This document shows positions 16,461-25,533 of a stretch of 64,000 nucleotides of DNA, one piece after another. This stretch comes from Spirosoma oryzicola (GTDB taxonomy: Bacteria > Bacteroidota > Bacteroidia > Cytophagales > Spirosomataceae), in the NCBI RefSeq assembly GCF_021233055.1, contig NZ_CP089538.1, positions 477,501 to 541,500 on the forward strand, in the 5' to 3' direction. The number at the start of each line of letters is the position of its first letter. Position 1 is the stretch's first letter. The position numbers and the translations under genes are program-made. The notes under the pieces are model-generated. The model made no database searches, was not told where the DNA came from, and was given only the letters and a program-made list of their open reading frames with translations.

Positions 16461-17575
16461 GGTAGAATATCGGTGATCTGACCGTCTTTAAGGCGGATCG
16501 TAAACGATACCGGAACGTCCATTGAAGAACGTTCATCCGCTGATAACAAGCGGTCGGCGGTTAAGTAGTTTCGGCAAATATCGAGTAACTGACTGGTTAC
16601 CTGAGTAGAGAAGGTTTTAGGGCAGTAATCCGCATCGAAGCCGCTCACGTGGTACATGCCTTGGGCACCTTCGCAATTGATTACGAACTGTAAGCGAATT
16701 ATTCCCGATTGGCCTTGTCTGATAATGGGTTTGTAATACGTTGCTAAAAGCTGGTTTAGATCGTAACGCTTGTGTGATTGACCAAGTCCTGAACCTGCCA
16801 TCATCCGACTAAGACAATTCGCGCAGGGCTGAAAACCCGACGGACGGCACGAATCACCAGGTGACAAACGGCGCACGAGCCGAAACGGTTGTGTTACGGA
16901 AGAACGACCATGTGAGCCAATGGCTTGAATAAGCGTAGGCGAAAAGCTACCAAGTTGCCAAATAAATTTATAGTTGCCCTCGCGAAAACGGTACTGATTA
17001 CCGCCAATGATCAGGAACAAAGAGGTTCCAAACCGCGCCAGTTGCCAAAAATGAGCGGTGCGTTGGCTGGACTTCCGATCCTCGACCATCAGCTGACCGT
17101 TGGCGTGAATAAACAAAGACAGGCTATCGGACTGCCAGACCCGACCGCTCAACTGCTGATGGGCAGTAGCGGAGTCGAGCGGAATGGCCGTGAAGCGCCG
17201 AAAAACCAGTGGGTAGTTCGTCCCGATTCGTAACAAATCGTTTTCCAGCGTAACCAACTTCGGCGCAAAATGAACGGTGTCTAAACGCACCAGGCTATCA
17301 ACTGCCCATGTCGAAGAAACAGTCTCGACTGAACCGTCTATCGTGCCAAGCCGGTATGTACCGTCAGCTTCTAGCTGAATGTAGACCGGTAACGGGCAAA
17401 AAGCATTTGAGTCCCATTCTGTACGGACGCCGATCCAGGTTCCTGCGAGTTGTTCTTTTGTTGGGTTCTGTCCGTACGAATAGCTAGCCATGAAGCATGT
17501 ACAAAGCAAATACGACCACTTTACCCAGAATAGACCAGATAAAAAGCGAGCGGATTGGCAATGTACAGTAGTCAT
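16457..17575 (-). CDS. secreted hypothetical protein in the MoxR module
   Basis: 372 residues with a hydrophobic signal-like N terminus ending near MASYSYGQ (about residue 36). Two parts can be seen: a front part with TPR-free beta-rich character beginning LAGTWIGVRTEWDSN, as in lipocalin-like domains, and a C-terminal part (IIRLQFVINCEGAQG, later VPVSFTIRLKDGQI) that resembles the TonB-C-like 'forward' pattern seen in many Bacteroidetes envelope proteins. Eight cysteines are spread over the protein. It overlaps the next gene by 4 bp and follows the MoxR gene after 17 bp, so it belongs to the operon. The function is unknown and both domain hints are weak. Confidence 0.65.
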   Translation of the reverse strand: MTTVHCQSARFLSGLFWVKWSYLLCTCFMASYSYGQNPTKEQLAGTWIGVRTEWDSNAFCPLPVYIQLEADGTYRLGTIDGSVETVSSTWAVDSLVRLDTVHFAPKLVTLENDLLRIGTNYPLVFRRFTAIPLDSATAHQQLSGRVWQSDSLSLFIHANGQLMVEDRKSSQRTAHFWQLARFGTSLFLIIGGNQYRFREGNYKFIWQLGSFSPTLIQAIGSHGRSSVTQPFRLVRRLSPGDSCRPSGFQPCANCLSRMMAGSGLGQSHKRYDLNQLLATYYKPIIRQGQSGIIRLQFVINCEGAQGMYHVSGFDADYCPKTFSTQVTSQLLDICRNYLTADRLLSADERSSMDVPVSFTIRLKDGQITDILP

Positions 17576-17592
17576 GCGGCATCGGTGGGTGA

Positions 17593-18567
17593 TTAGCGGG
17601 GTACTTCGATCTTCTGTACCAGCTGCGCAATTACTTCGTCGGGTGTACCTCCTTCCATCTCACGTTCGGGCGTGAGTAGTACTCGGTGGCGTAGGACCGC
17701 AGCGGCTAGCTCCTGAACGTCTTCGGGTGTAATAAAGTCGCGGCCTCGTAGTGTAGCCAGAGCTTTGGCACTATTGAGCAAGGCAACCGATGCCCGAGGG
17801 GATGCTCCAAGATACAGCGACTTGTTCGCGCGAGTCGCCTGAACGATCTGCGCGATGTAATCGAACAGGTTGTCTTCAACATGAACCTGGTGAACCTGAC
17901 CACGCAGCGTTGCCAATAGCTCAGCGGTAATTACAGGCTCAACTGCATCAAGCGCATCGTTGAGGTTTCGTCGCTGATGGTGACCACGCAGAATGTCAAC
18001 TTCGGCGGCTGCATCGGGATAACCCACGACGATTTTAAACAAAAAACGATCCAGCTGGGCTTCGGGAAGTCGATACGTACCTTCCTGTTCGATGGGGTTT
18101 TGCGTAGCCAGGACCATAAACGGCTCTTCGAGATGATACGTCGTGCCGTCGTTCGTTACCTGACGTTCTTCCATAACTTCAAAAAGCGCGGCCTGCGTTT
18201 TGGCGGGAGCGCGGTTGATCTCATCAATGAGCACAAGGTTTGAAAAGATAGGGCCTTTCCTGAACTCGAAATCACCTGTTTTCGGCATAAAAACCGAAGT
18301 GCCCAATACATCCGACGGCATCAGATCGGGCGTAAATTGAATGCGGCTGAACCCCACCGACATGGTTTTTGCCAGTAATTTGGCGGTCAGCGTTTTAGCG
18401 ACACCCGGAACGCCTTCAATCAGAACGTGGCCGTCGGCTAGTAGGGCCGTCAATAATAAATCGACAGTCTGATGCTGACCCACGATAATTTTACCGACTT
18501 CCGACCGAATTGCATCAATTGTGCTTTTGAGAGAGGTTAGGTCTATGCGCGTTTGTCTATTTTCCAT
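17593..18567 (-). CDS. MoxR-family AAA+ ATPase
   Basis: 324 residues, a single AAA+ module. Walker A is GVPGVAKT (52-59), Walker B LVLIDEIN (111-118), sensor region ATQNPIEQEGTYRLPEAQ and the arginine-rich ALLNSAKALA/LRHR end typical of MoxR. These ATPases act as chaperones for vWA/DUF58-type partners in envelope or metabolic complexes. The DUF58 gene three positions downstream and the DUF4350/DUF4129/SpoIIM genes upstream fit the recurrent bacterial MoxR neighbourhood. No signal peptide; cytoplasmic. Confidence 0.93.
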   Translation of the reverse strand: MENRQTRIDLTSLKSTIDAIRSEVGKIIVGQHQTVDLLLTALLADGHVLIEGVPGVAKTLTAKLLAKTMSVGFSRIQFTPDLMPSDVLGTSVFMPKTGDFEFRKGPIFSNLVLIDEINRAPAKTQAALFEVMEERQVTNDGTTYHLEEPFMVLATQNPIEQEGTYRLPEAQLDRFLFKIVVGYPDAAAEVDILRGHHQRRNLNDALDAVEPVITAELLATLRGQVHQVHVEDNLFDYIAQIVQATRANKSLYLGASPRASVALLNSAKALATLRGRDFITPEDVQELAAAVLRHRVLLTPEREMEGGTPDEVIAQLVQKIEVPR

Positions 18568-18673
18568 AAAAGGTGTCAGAACCAGCGTTTGTGAGATTCA
18601 TTCAATGACTACGATTTTTTCTTGCAGGCAAGCAATAAGCATAGTCAAATGGTGTAATCACATAAATCGTGGT

Positions 18674-19858
18674 TCAGACGGTTTGGTGTTTAAATCGTTC
18701 GATGGCGGCATTGAGCGTCAGCAAGTCATACTCTGACAAGGAAATACTTTTTTGCGCATCACGCAGTAATCGAACCAACTCTTCTGTTTCTGTCAACGAG
18801 GTTCCGCTTTTTTGAGCCAGTGTTTCCGTAAACTCTTTGTCGAGAACAGTTGTGTTCAGGCTGTATTGTTCACGCAGGTCGCTTAGAAAATACTGAATGC
18901 GCTTACGGGCCAGATTGTCGTGGTCGCCTTGCTGAAAATACAACCGTCCTACGGTTTTTACAAAATCCAGCGAAGTATTTCGGGGCGGTTCAACTACCGG
19001 AATGATGCGTTGGGTGCGCTTGCCCGCAAAAATAGCGTAGAAGAGCAAACCGAAGACTACCAGATAATACGCCCAGTTCAAAGCAGGCTGGCTCCAGATG
19101 TAGCGGAAAATGGATTGTTGTTCCTCGTCGAAGCGGCCCTGCTTCTGGTACTCATCCCAATAAGTGGGTAAGGCTGGCAAGTAAGAGAGCGCTTTAAACG
19201 TATAATCCGACGTTCTGGGCGAAAGCACGTAATAGTTCGTGAAAGCCAGGGGCAGATTGTGAATGAAAAAGTATCCTTTTCCGTATTGAACCCGAATGAA
19301 AACCGGCTCTTTTCGCGCATTACGACCCAGGACGGTTGTTCGCTGGCTGTTCGTGATCGTCAAGAAATTCCGGCCATCATCGTGGAAGAAATTATAACCG
19401 CCCGATTTGGCTACTTTCGGATTGACGAGGTTCTGGCGAAGGGTTGTGTCCGCTTTGTTCGGTTCTTTCACATCTGCTTTAAAACCGAGTACCGATCCTA
19501 ATGAGTCCGGAAAGCTATACGCCGAGATAAAGACGTTATTACCGCGATTAGCGTACGCCCGTAGCTGCTTCAGGTCATTACCATCGGCGTTGAAATCCCG
19601 GCAGATAAAGACGTAGTTACTGCGAACCGCCGATTTGGTTTCGGTCAAGAAATTGTAGACAGGCAGCCGCACAGTGCTGACGTTTGCCTGCTGCATGACA
19701 TCAGGCAAGAGTTCATACAGCACCTTTGTACCGAAGGGAATCTTATCGTCGTTTTCGTAGGTAGGTGTCCAGTCCAGCGGCTTCGGGCGGTAATACTCAA
19801 CGAGTACGTATGCCGTAATAGTGGCCAGTAAAATAAGAACGTATTTATTGGGCTTCAA
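18674..19858 (-). CDS. DUF4350-like membrane protein
   Basis: 394 residues. One membrane helix at ~5-23, a large extracytoplasmic domain (FICRDFNADGNDLKQLRAYANRGNNVFISAY resembles the DUF4350 GATase-like core), then a second helix near 262-282 (YYLVVFGLLFYAIFAGKR) and a cytoplasmic helical tail with RLYFQQGDHDNLARKRIQYF. This topology and the setting beside MoxR are what is seen for DUF4350 proteins. Starts 26 bp after the DUF4129 gene stop. Function unknown. Confidence 0.8.
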   Translation of the reverse strand: MKPNKYVLILLATITAYVLVEYYRPKPLDWTPTYENDDKIPFGTKVLYELLPDVMQQANVSTVRLPVYNFLTETKSAVRSNYVFICRDFNADGNDLKQLRAYANRGNNVFISAYSFPDSLGSVLGFKADVKEPNKADTTLRQNLVNPKVAKSGGYNFFHDDGRNFLTITNSQRTTVLGRNARKEPVFIRVQYGKGYFFIHNLPLAFTNYYVLSPRTSDYTFKALSYLPALPTYWDEYQKQGRFDEEQQSIFRYIWSQPALNWAYYLVVFGLLFYAIFAGKRTQRIIPVVEPPRNTSLDFVKTVGRLYFQQGDHDNLARKRIQYFLSDLREQYSLNTTVLDKEFTETLAQKSGTSLTETEELVRLLRDAQKSISLSEYDLLTLNAAIERFKHQTV

Positions 19859-19884
19859 ATGCTTGATTACCAGTTAGTGCCGGA

Positions 19885-20706
19885 TCACCGGACGGTTTGC
19901 AGTTGAGTCTTTGAAAAGTCCCCAAACGCTTTACGCAATAGGGTAAATTGATGCTCATCAATCGGAAAATCGCCGTACCAGATAAATTCGAACTGGCGGG
20001 TCAAACGTTCGAAATCGGTCTGTAAAGGTGTTTTTGCGAGCTCGTTAATGTAATGCTGGTTGGTTTTGTCCGGCTTATAATGGATGAGTCCCGGATCGGT
20101 TAGTCGTTTAAGCGTTTGTAGATACAGCAGTCGAACCGCCTGCCGAAAATTGCGCTGACCGACTGCTTCGTCAATAGCCGCATCAAAATTTATGGCATGA
20201 ATATTCTCTGACAGGTTCTCGTAGGCCAAAGTGCTCGTCTGTGCTTTCTTGGGGAAAAGAAAACCAAGTACTTCAGCCTTCATCAACAAGTAGACAACGA
20301 AGCCCGCAACACCCGCCAGGATAACATACTGCCAGACGTTTTGATAAGCGTCGCTTCGTAGAAAACGCATTAGTTTCGTGTATAGCCAATAAAAAAAGCG
20401 CGCTACCGGATTTTCGGGGGGCGGGGCTTCATGGTTATATTGGTAATCACGATCTGTCTGAAACTCGCTTAGCTTTTCGGGCATTGGATACCGTACCCGG
20501 ATTGCCGACCGGTCATCGGACGCAACTACCGACTGGGTTTGAGGCTTAGTCGTTTGGGCCAACACAGGCGCATGAACGCTTATAACCAGGATAAGCATTG
20601 CCCAAACGCCTTGGCGGCTTTTCACCAAAATCTTGACAAAAGAACAGTCTATCAAGCTACTCATACGTTGTTTACCCCGCTTCATTGCGTTAAAAACTAC
20701 CTTCAT
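19885..20706 (-). CDS. DUF4129-like membrane protein
   Basis: 273 residues with a signal-like hydrophobic stretch at ~35-51 (AMLILVISVHAPVLA), a membrane helix near 127-145 (YVILAGVAGFVVYLLMKA), and a C-terminal soluble region reading QAVRLLYLQTLKRLTD and FIWYGDFPIDEHQF, a pattern shared by DUF4129 proteins (Y-G-x-x-P-x-(D/E) near the end). Its start overlaps the previous gene by 17 bp, and other in-frame ATGs eight and fifteen codons in are possible starts. Part of the MoxR/DUF58 module. Confidence 0.78.
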   Translation of the reverse strand: MKVVFNAMKRGKQRMSSLIDCSFVKILVKSRQGVWAMLILVISVHAPVLAQTTKPQTQSVVASDDRSAIRVRYPMPEKLSEFQTDRDYQYNHEAPPPENPVARFFYWLYTKLMRFLRSDAYQNVWQYVILAGVAGFVVYLLMKAEVLGFLFPKKAQTSTLAYENLSENIHAINFDAAIDEAVGQRNFRQAVRLLYLQTLKRLTDPGLIHYKPDKTNQHYINELAKTPLQTDFERLTRQFEFIWYGDFPIDEHQFTLLRKAFGDFSKTQLQTVR

Positions 20707-21580
20707 CGGTTGAGCGGGGTTGGCTAGGGCTTGTCCCGATAGAATCGATTGCCGACAGTAAACCCCGTCCTTCCTGACGTTCTACCAGGTTGGTATACTG
20801 AAACCCGATGGCGGTGTAAAGCACTGTATTCAGGAGGGTTTTGCCTACTAAATTGATAACGCTCGCCAGCATTAGCCAGGCCGATGACACGTCGGGCAAC
20901 AGCTTTCCACCGATCATAAAACCAATAACCGCGCTTGGAATCTGAAAGATAAGCCCGACAAGCCCAACGATGATTCCCATGACGACAATCAGCCCGAAGG
21001 TAGACCACCACTTGTCCCGAATCAGTTTAAAACAGCGCTCCCAGGTCGCGCCGAAATCGGTGTCTTCAAACGAGGTAACCGCTAACGAGAGCGATAGAAC
21101 AACCGCTACGTAAACGCCCGGAATAAAGAAAAACATAAACCCGACGAACGTAACAATCGATCCAAGAACCGAAATGATGACGGCCCGGCCAATGGTTGGC
21201 TGCACTTCCTCCCAAATATCGGCAACGCTGATAGGACCACCATTGGTGCGGTTATATACCTTCATATGGCCGTAGGTCACCACAATGACCGCCACGTTCG
21301 CTAGAATGCTCAGTAATACCGTTAGCCAAAAGGTAGGTGAGGCAAATTGAGTCATCATCTGAAACATAGCTGTCTGGCGTGAGTCGGCCCCTCCGTCAAT
21401 TGTCGACGCAATTCGTATCACTTTGGATTGGAGTAGTCCACTTAAAACGCCCACTACCAAAGCGATCGGCCCGACGATGTAGAGTAAAGCCGTGCCCAGG
21501 CTCCGGAAATTTTCGCCGATGTACTGAAACGTGGCGTTGATTTTATTGCCAAAATCGCGTTGTTGAAACAGCTGAATCAT
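20690..21580 (-). CDS. polytopic membrane protein of the MoxR/SpoIIM module
   Basis: 296 residues with about six hydrophobic segments (for example LYIVGPIALVVGVLSGLL, VVVLSLSLAVTSF and LIVVMGIIVGLVGLIFQIP). The N terminus (IQLFQQRDFGNKINATFQYI) is cytoplasmic. It overlaps the preceding SpoIIM-like gene by 4 bp (ATGA) and its 3' end overlaps the DUF4129 gene, which points to co-translation of membrane partners. I recognise no precise family beyond the general integral-membrane type that recurs next to SpoIIM/RDD genes. Confidence 0.75.
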   Translation of the reverse strand: MIQLFQQRDFGNKINATFQYIGENFRSLGTALLYIVGPIALVVGVLSGLLQSKVIRIASTIDGGADSRQTAMFQMMTQFASPTFWLTVLLSILANVAVIVVTYGHMKVYNRTNGGPISVADIWEEVQPTIGRAVIISVLGSIVTFVGFMFFFIPGVYVAVVLSLSLAVTSFEDTDFGATWERCFKLIRDKWWSTFGLIVVMGIIVGLVGLIFQIPSAVIGFMIGGKLLPDVSSAWLMLASVINLVGKTLLNTVLYTAIGFQYTNLVERQEGRGLLSAIDSIGTSPSQPRSTDEGSF

Positions 21581-22521
21581 GGTTGAACTGTGCGGTTAAG
21601 TGAGATAGGGTATAGGATGAAATACCAAACGATAAACGTAGCTGATACCAGGATGATGGCTCCGCTCGCGACCGGCGGTAAGGTCAACCGGGTGACGAAG
21701 CTTTCGAGAAAGCCCGCCATGATAAATATAGGAACCAGCCCGATGGCAATTTTAAGCCCTTGCTTCACTCCTCGTTTAAACGATTCCAGCCGCGAGTAAG
21801 TACCCGGAAAGAGCAGGCTGTTGCCTACCGTCAGGCCCGCGCAGCCCGCAATGACGATAGCCGAAATTTCGAGCGTGCCGTGAATCCAGATTTTCAGAAC
21901 CGAGTCGAGTAGCAAGCCGCGCTCGTAGAAGAAGTACTGGAAAGAGCCAAGCATCACTCCGTTGTAGAACAGCATCGCCATCGTACCGAATGAGGCAAAC
22001 AAACCAAAAATAAAGGTTCGGAAGGCTACGTAGATATTGTTTAGCGTAATCTGAACAAACATACTAGCCTGATCTCTGCTGTTGTACACCCCTAGCGGAT
22101 CGCCTTTCTTGATGTTTTCGAGCGTCATGTTTACGTACTGATCACCAAGGATCAACCGCACAAACGTGTTATCGTGAGCCGCCGATAACCAGCCCAAGAT
22201 ACCGGCCGCCAAAAAGACCGCTGCCGACACGGCAAGCAACCGGTGTGATTGCCGAAACAACAACGGCAACTCGTACTTCCAGAAGGTGATGAACCGGCTT
22301 CGGTCGTCGCGCCGATTCTGCATCAGCCCCCGGTGCATTTGGGCCGCCAGCCCATTAAGGTAACGGGTTACATTTGAGTCTGGGTAAAACGTACGGGCGT
22401 ACGATAAATCATCCGTCAGCTCTACGTAGCGCTCGGTCAGTTCGTCCGGGTTGCGGGTCGTGGCTTGCTCAATGGTACGCCACTTATCGGTGTTTCGTTT
22501 AACGAATAAGGCTTCACGCAT
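21577..22521 (-). CDS. SpoIIM (stage II sporulation protein M)-family membrane protein
   Basis: 314 residues. An N-terminal cytoplasmic helical part (MREALFVKRNTDKWRTIEQ, ERYVELTDDLSYA) precedes five hydrophobic segments with the SpoIIM-type features FITFWKYELP, NNIYVAFRTFIFGLFASFGT and IWIHGTLEISAIVIAGCAGLTVG. In Bacillus SpoIIM joins the DMP peptidoglycan-degrading complex; in non-sporulating bacteria like this one the family usually sits with RDD and MoxR genes and has an unknown envelope role. It is the first gene of the minus-strand module and is divergent from the RDD gene. Confidence 0.88.
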   Translation of the reverse strand: MREALFVKRNTDKWRTIEQATTRNPDELTERYVELTDDLSYARTFYPDSNVTRYLNGLAAQMHRGLMQNRRDDRSRFITFWKYELPLLFRQSHRLLAVSAAVFLAAGILGWLSAAHDNTFVRLILGDQYVNMTLENIKKGDPLGVYNSRDQASMFVQITLNNIYVAFRTFIFGLFASFGTMAMLFYNGVMLGSFQYFFYERGLLLDSVLKIWIHGTLEISAIVIAGCAGLTVGNSLLFPGTYSRLESFKRGVKQGLKIAIGLVPIFIMAGFLESFVTRLTLPPVASGAIILVSATFIVWYFILYPISLNRTVQP

Positions 22522-22596
22522 GGGGTAAGAATTTGGGCTGCTGACGCTGATAGTGAAAATTGGTTATTTGTTTATTAAGAACAAAAGAAAGGTTGT

Positions 22597-22604
22597 TAAT
22601 TTTG
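22597..22604 (+). promoter_or_regulatory. TAnnTTTG -7 element ahead of the RDD gene
   Basis: TAATTTTG matches the -7 consensus, 66 bp before the RDD start codon. A TTTG lies 26 bp further up (22,567-22,570), slightly beyond the usual spacing. It argues against the in-frame GTG at 22,553 being the start. Confidence 0.4.
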
Positions 22605-22669
22605 ATGACTGGCTATGCCTGACGGAAACTACCGTCAACAACTTATTTATTGCTGACAACTCACCGACA

Positions 22670-23365
22670 ATGTCTGTTGCGATTCGCACCTCCCAGAATG
22701 TGTTATTGGAATACGAACCCGCCAGCGTTGGTGAACGCATCCTGGCGGCAATCATCGACTATCTGGTTATATTCGGGTGGGTATTGCTGGTCGTAGCCTT
22801 GCCGTCCCGGTTTGGTATTCGCACGAGCAGCTTCTACACGGTTCTCGTTATGTTTCCGGTGGTGGCTTACGATTTGCTGTCGGAGTGGTTTCTTAATGGT
22901 CGAAGTCCTGGCAAAATAGCGATGGACATCCGCGTGGTCATGCTCGATGGTTCGTCGCCGGGTTTGGGTGCTTACCTGATCCGGTGGGTATTGCGGATTG
23001 TGGAGTCAGCAGCGTTTCTGGGCGGTATTGTTCCGATTATCACCGTGGCAATGAATGGAAAAGGCCAGCGTCTGGGCGATATTGCCGCCGGTACGACAGT
23101 TGTTAAGCTTAAGCCCGCTGTTTCGTTAGACCACATTCTTATTCAACCGGTCGATGAAAATTATACCGCACAGTTTCCCGATGTTCGTTTATTAAATGAC
23201 CGCGATATCAGTATTATCCGAGAGGCTCTGTACAGAAGTGACAACGAATTGCTGACACGCACCGCCAATAAAGTTAAAGACGTAACCGGTATTCAGAGCA
23301 CGATGCCTGATCGCGACTTTCTGCAAACGGTTATCAGTGATTATCAATTCATAACGTCGCAGTAA
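22670..23365 (+). CDS. RDD-family membrane protein
   Basis: Start placed at ATG 22,670 (231 aa). The RDD domain occupies residues ~12-150: ERILAAIIDYLVIFGW, a second helix FYTVLVMFPVVAYDLLSEWF, and the conserved NGRSPGKIAMDIRV followed by a third helix. A soluble tail with two-fold acidic/basic character follows (DRDISIIREALYRSDNELL). RDD proteins often accompany SpoIIM genes, as here, where the two are divergent across 148 bp. Transport of ions or compatible solutes has been suggested for some family members; nothing here fixes the role. Confidence 0.88.
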   Translation: MSVAIRTSQNVLLEYEPASVGERILAAIIDYLVIFGWVLLVVALPSRFGIRTSSFYTVLVMFPVVAYDLLSEWFLNGRSPGKIAMDIRVVMLDGSSPGLGAYLIRWVLRIVESAAFLGGIVPIITVAMNGKGQRLGDIAAGTTVVKLKPAVSLDHILIQPVDENYTAQFPDVRLLNDRDISIIREALYRSDNELLTRTANKVKDVTGIQSTMPDRDFLQTVISDYQFITSQ

Positions 23366-23432
23366 ACGTTGGTTTGGCTGGCGGCTTACCTGTGATTTAT
23401 TTAACGACCATCGTTCTGTTGGTCAGACTACT

Positions 23433-24635
23433 ATGCTTGAATCAATCAAATCGCTCGCCCGGCAGTATGCGGCTGATATCGTTCAGACCCGTAGACATCT
23501 GCACGCGCATCCCGAACTTTCGTTTCGTGAGCATAACACGGCTCAATTCGTTGCCGATCAACTGAAAGCGATTGGCATTACTCCGCAGGAAGGAGTTGCT
23601 GATACAGGTCTGGTGGCGCTTATTGACGGTACTAAAAGCAACGGCTCCAATATGTCTTCCCGAGTGGTTGGGTTGCGGGCCGACATGGACGCGTTACCCA
23701 TTCATGAAGCGAACGACGTTTCGTATAAATCCACCGTCGATGGGGTCATGCACGCCTGTGGGCATGATGCGCATACGGCTAGCCTGCTCGGTGTCGCGCG
23801 TATTCTGCACGTCTTACGCGATCAGTTCGATGGAACGGTAAAGTTGGTGTTCCAGCCTGGTGAGGAGAAAGCGCCGGGTGGCGCGTCGCTGATGATCAAA
23901 GAAGGTGTTCTGGAAAATCCGACCCCGATGAGCATGATTGGTCAGCACGTTGCGCCAAACATTCCAGTGGGTAAGATTGGCTTCCGCGAAGGCATGTACA
24001 TGGCCAGTACCGACGAGATTTATATAACGGTGCGCGGTAAGGGTGGCCACGCGGCTATGCCCGACAATCTGGTCGATCCGGTATTGATTGCATCGCATAT
24101 CATCGTGGCTTTGCAGCAGATCATTAGCCGCAACCGTCCGCCCGCCAGTCCGTCGGTGTTGTCGTTCGGGCGGTTTATTGCTGATGGCGTTACGAACGTA
24201 ATTCCGAACGAAGTCAAGATTGAAGGGACCTTCCGCTGCATGAACGAAGAATGGCGGGCTGAAGGAAAGCGCCGGATGGTAAAATTAGCCGAAGGTATTG
24301 CCGAAGCGATGGGCGGCTCATGCGAGTTTACCATTGTTAACGGGTATCCTTACCTGAAGAATAATCCTGAGCTGACCCGGCGCGTGCGGTCGCAGGCGGT
24401 AGCCTACATGGGTGCGGACAATGTGGTCGATCTCGACCTGTGGATGGCGGGTGAAGATTTTGCTTTTTATTCGCAAGTGGTTGATTCCTGCTTCTACCGG
24501 CTCGGAACGCGCAACGAAGCACGCGGCATCATTTCAGGAGTGCACACGCCCACGTTTGACATCGATGAATCGTCGCTGGAAATCGGTGCCGGACTGATGA
24601 GCTGGCTGGCCGTGCAGGAGCTGACAGCGCTCTAG
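23433..24635 (+). CDS. M20D-family amidohydrolase (N-acyl-amino-acid/hippurate hydrolase type)
   Basis: 400 residues, cytoplasmic, a metal-dependent peptidase-fold hydrolase that removes acyl groups from amino acids. The metal-binding motif HACGHDAH is at 107-114, RRHLHAHPELSF near the N terminus, and QPGEEKAPGGASLMIKEG carries the catalytic glutamate. The C-terminal metal ligand region reads GVHTPTFDID. The dimerisation domain lies roughly between residues 185 and 300. It follows the RDD gene after 67 bp with no terminator visible, so the two could share a transcript. Exact substrate unknown. Confidence 0.9.
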   Translation: MLESIKSLARQYAADIVQTRRHLHAHPELSFREHNTAQFVADQLKAIGITPQEGVADTGLVALIDGTKSNGSNMSSRVVGLRADMDALPIHEANDVSYKSTVDGVMHACGHDAHTASLLGVARILHVLRDQFDGTVKLVFQPGEEKAPGGASLMIKEGVLENPTPMSMIGQHVAPNIPVGKIGFREGMYMASTDEIYITVRGKGGHAAMPDNLVDPVLIASHIIVALQQIISRNRPPASPSVLSFGRFIADGVTNVIPNEVKIEGTFRCMNEEWRAEGKRRMVKLAEGIAEAMGGSCEFTIVNGYPYLKNNPELTRRVRSQAVAYMGADNVVDLDLWMAGEDFAFYSQVVDSCFYRLGTRNEARGIISGVHTPTFDIDESSLEIGAGLMSWLAVQELTAL

Positions 24636-24707
24636 ATTTTTGTGTTTTGCAGGGTATCAGATAGTTGATATAGGGTTGATATGATCCTTTAAAACTGCAT
24701 CTCTAAA

Positions 24708-24741
24708 TTGCACAATCAAATCCTTGATTTTTATACATTTG
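24708..24741 (+). promoter_or_regulatory. promoter of the GMC dehydrogenase operon
   Basis: TTG (24,708-24,710), 23-bp spacer and TACATTTG (24,734-24,741). An in-frame TTG that could be mistaken for a start codon at 24,708 is therefore likely the -33 element; the leader would be about 40 nt. Confidence 0.5.
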
Positions 24742-24788
24742 TAATTCCTTACATCGTTCTATTTGAAAGTTTAACTCGCTCTAAGCAC

Positions 24789-25427
24789 ATGAACAGAAGA
24801 GACGCCCTTATGCGGGTGGCTGCATTGGCTGGTGTAACCATGTCTTTGCCCGCTTTAGCCGATACGCTTGAAGCTTCGGCCACCCGACGCGCCTTGACGG
24901 GCAAGCCGCTCTTTTTTACAGCTGATCAGGACGCTACCGTCGCTGAACTGGCTGATACAATAATACCAACGACTAGTACTCCCGGTGCCAAAGCCGCTAA
25001 AGTGAACGAGGTCATTGATATTCTGCTAAAAGACTGCTACAAGGCAGACGATCAGCAACGGTTCCTGGATGGCCTTACGCAAACAAACAAATTAAGTCAG
25101 GATGCGTATGGCAAAGCGTTTGTCCAACTCGACCCAACGCAACGGATTGAGATTGTGAAAAAGCTGGAAGCCGATGCCAAGCAACAGCTGGCGCAGATGA
25201 GCAATGCAAAAGCTGCCGCCAAAGTGGAAAACTCGCAGGCCGATTTGCAGATGCCCGACGCTAAGAAACGGTATACGCCGTTCTACACGATCCTGAAAGA
25301 TTTAACGCTGACTGGCTATTTTACGTCGGAAATTGGCTGTACACAGGCGCTTGAATACGTGGCTGTACCGGGCCGTTACGATGGTTGTGTTCCACTCAAA
25401 AAAGGCCAGAAGGCTTGGGCTATCTAA
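24789..25427 (+). CDS. gluconate 2-dehydrogenase subunit 3-like Tat-secreted small subunit
   Basis: Start at ATG 24,789 gives a 212-residue protein with a twin-arginine leader, MNRRDALMRVAALAGVTMS, so export by TatC (encoded at 13,014-13,868) is likely. The mature part contains TADQDATVAELADTIIPTTSTPGAKAAKVNEV, typical of the gluconate_2-dh3 family, and GYFTSEIGCTQALEYV near the end. In this family the small subunit pairs with a flavoprotein GMC subunit, which is exactly the next gene (106 bp on). It has no cofactor of its own visible. Substrate of the complex is unknown. Confidence 0.85.
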   Translation: MNRRDALMRVAALAGVTMSLPALADTLEASATRRALTGKPLFFTADQDATVAELADTIIPTTSTPGAKAAKVNEVIDILLKDCYKADDQQRFLDGLTQTNKLSQDAYGKAFVQLDPTQRIEIVKKLEADAKQQLAQMSNAKAAAKVENSQADLQMPDAKKRYTPFYTILKDLTLTGYFTSEIGCTQALEYVAVPGRYDGCVPLKKGQKAWAI

Positions 25428-25533
25428 ACGCTTGCCGTAACTAGGTATAAAGGGTCAATAGATGAATCTGATTGCTTGCAGAAGTAATCAAAACCGTTGA
25501 ACTGAATACTTTATACCGAAAATTTCTTCAAAG

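Noticed and set aside
22553..22669. Earlier GTG start of the RDD protein
   Set aside because: The added residues match no family, the -7 element TAATTTTG falls within them, and ATG 22,670 directly precedes the conserved domain.
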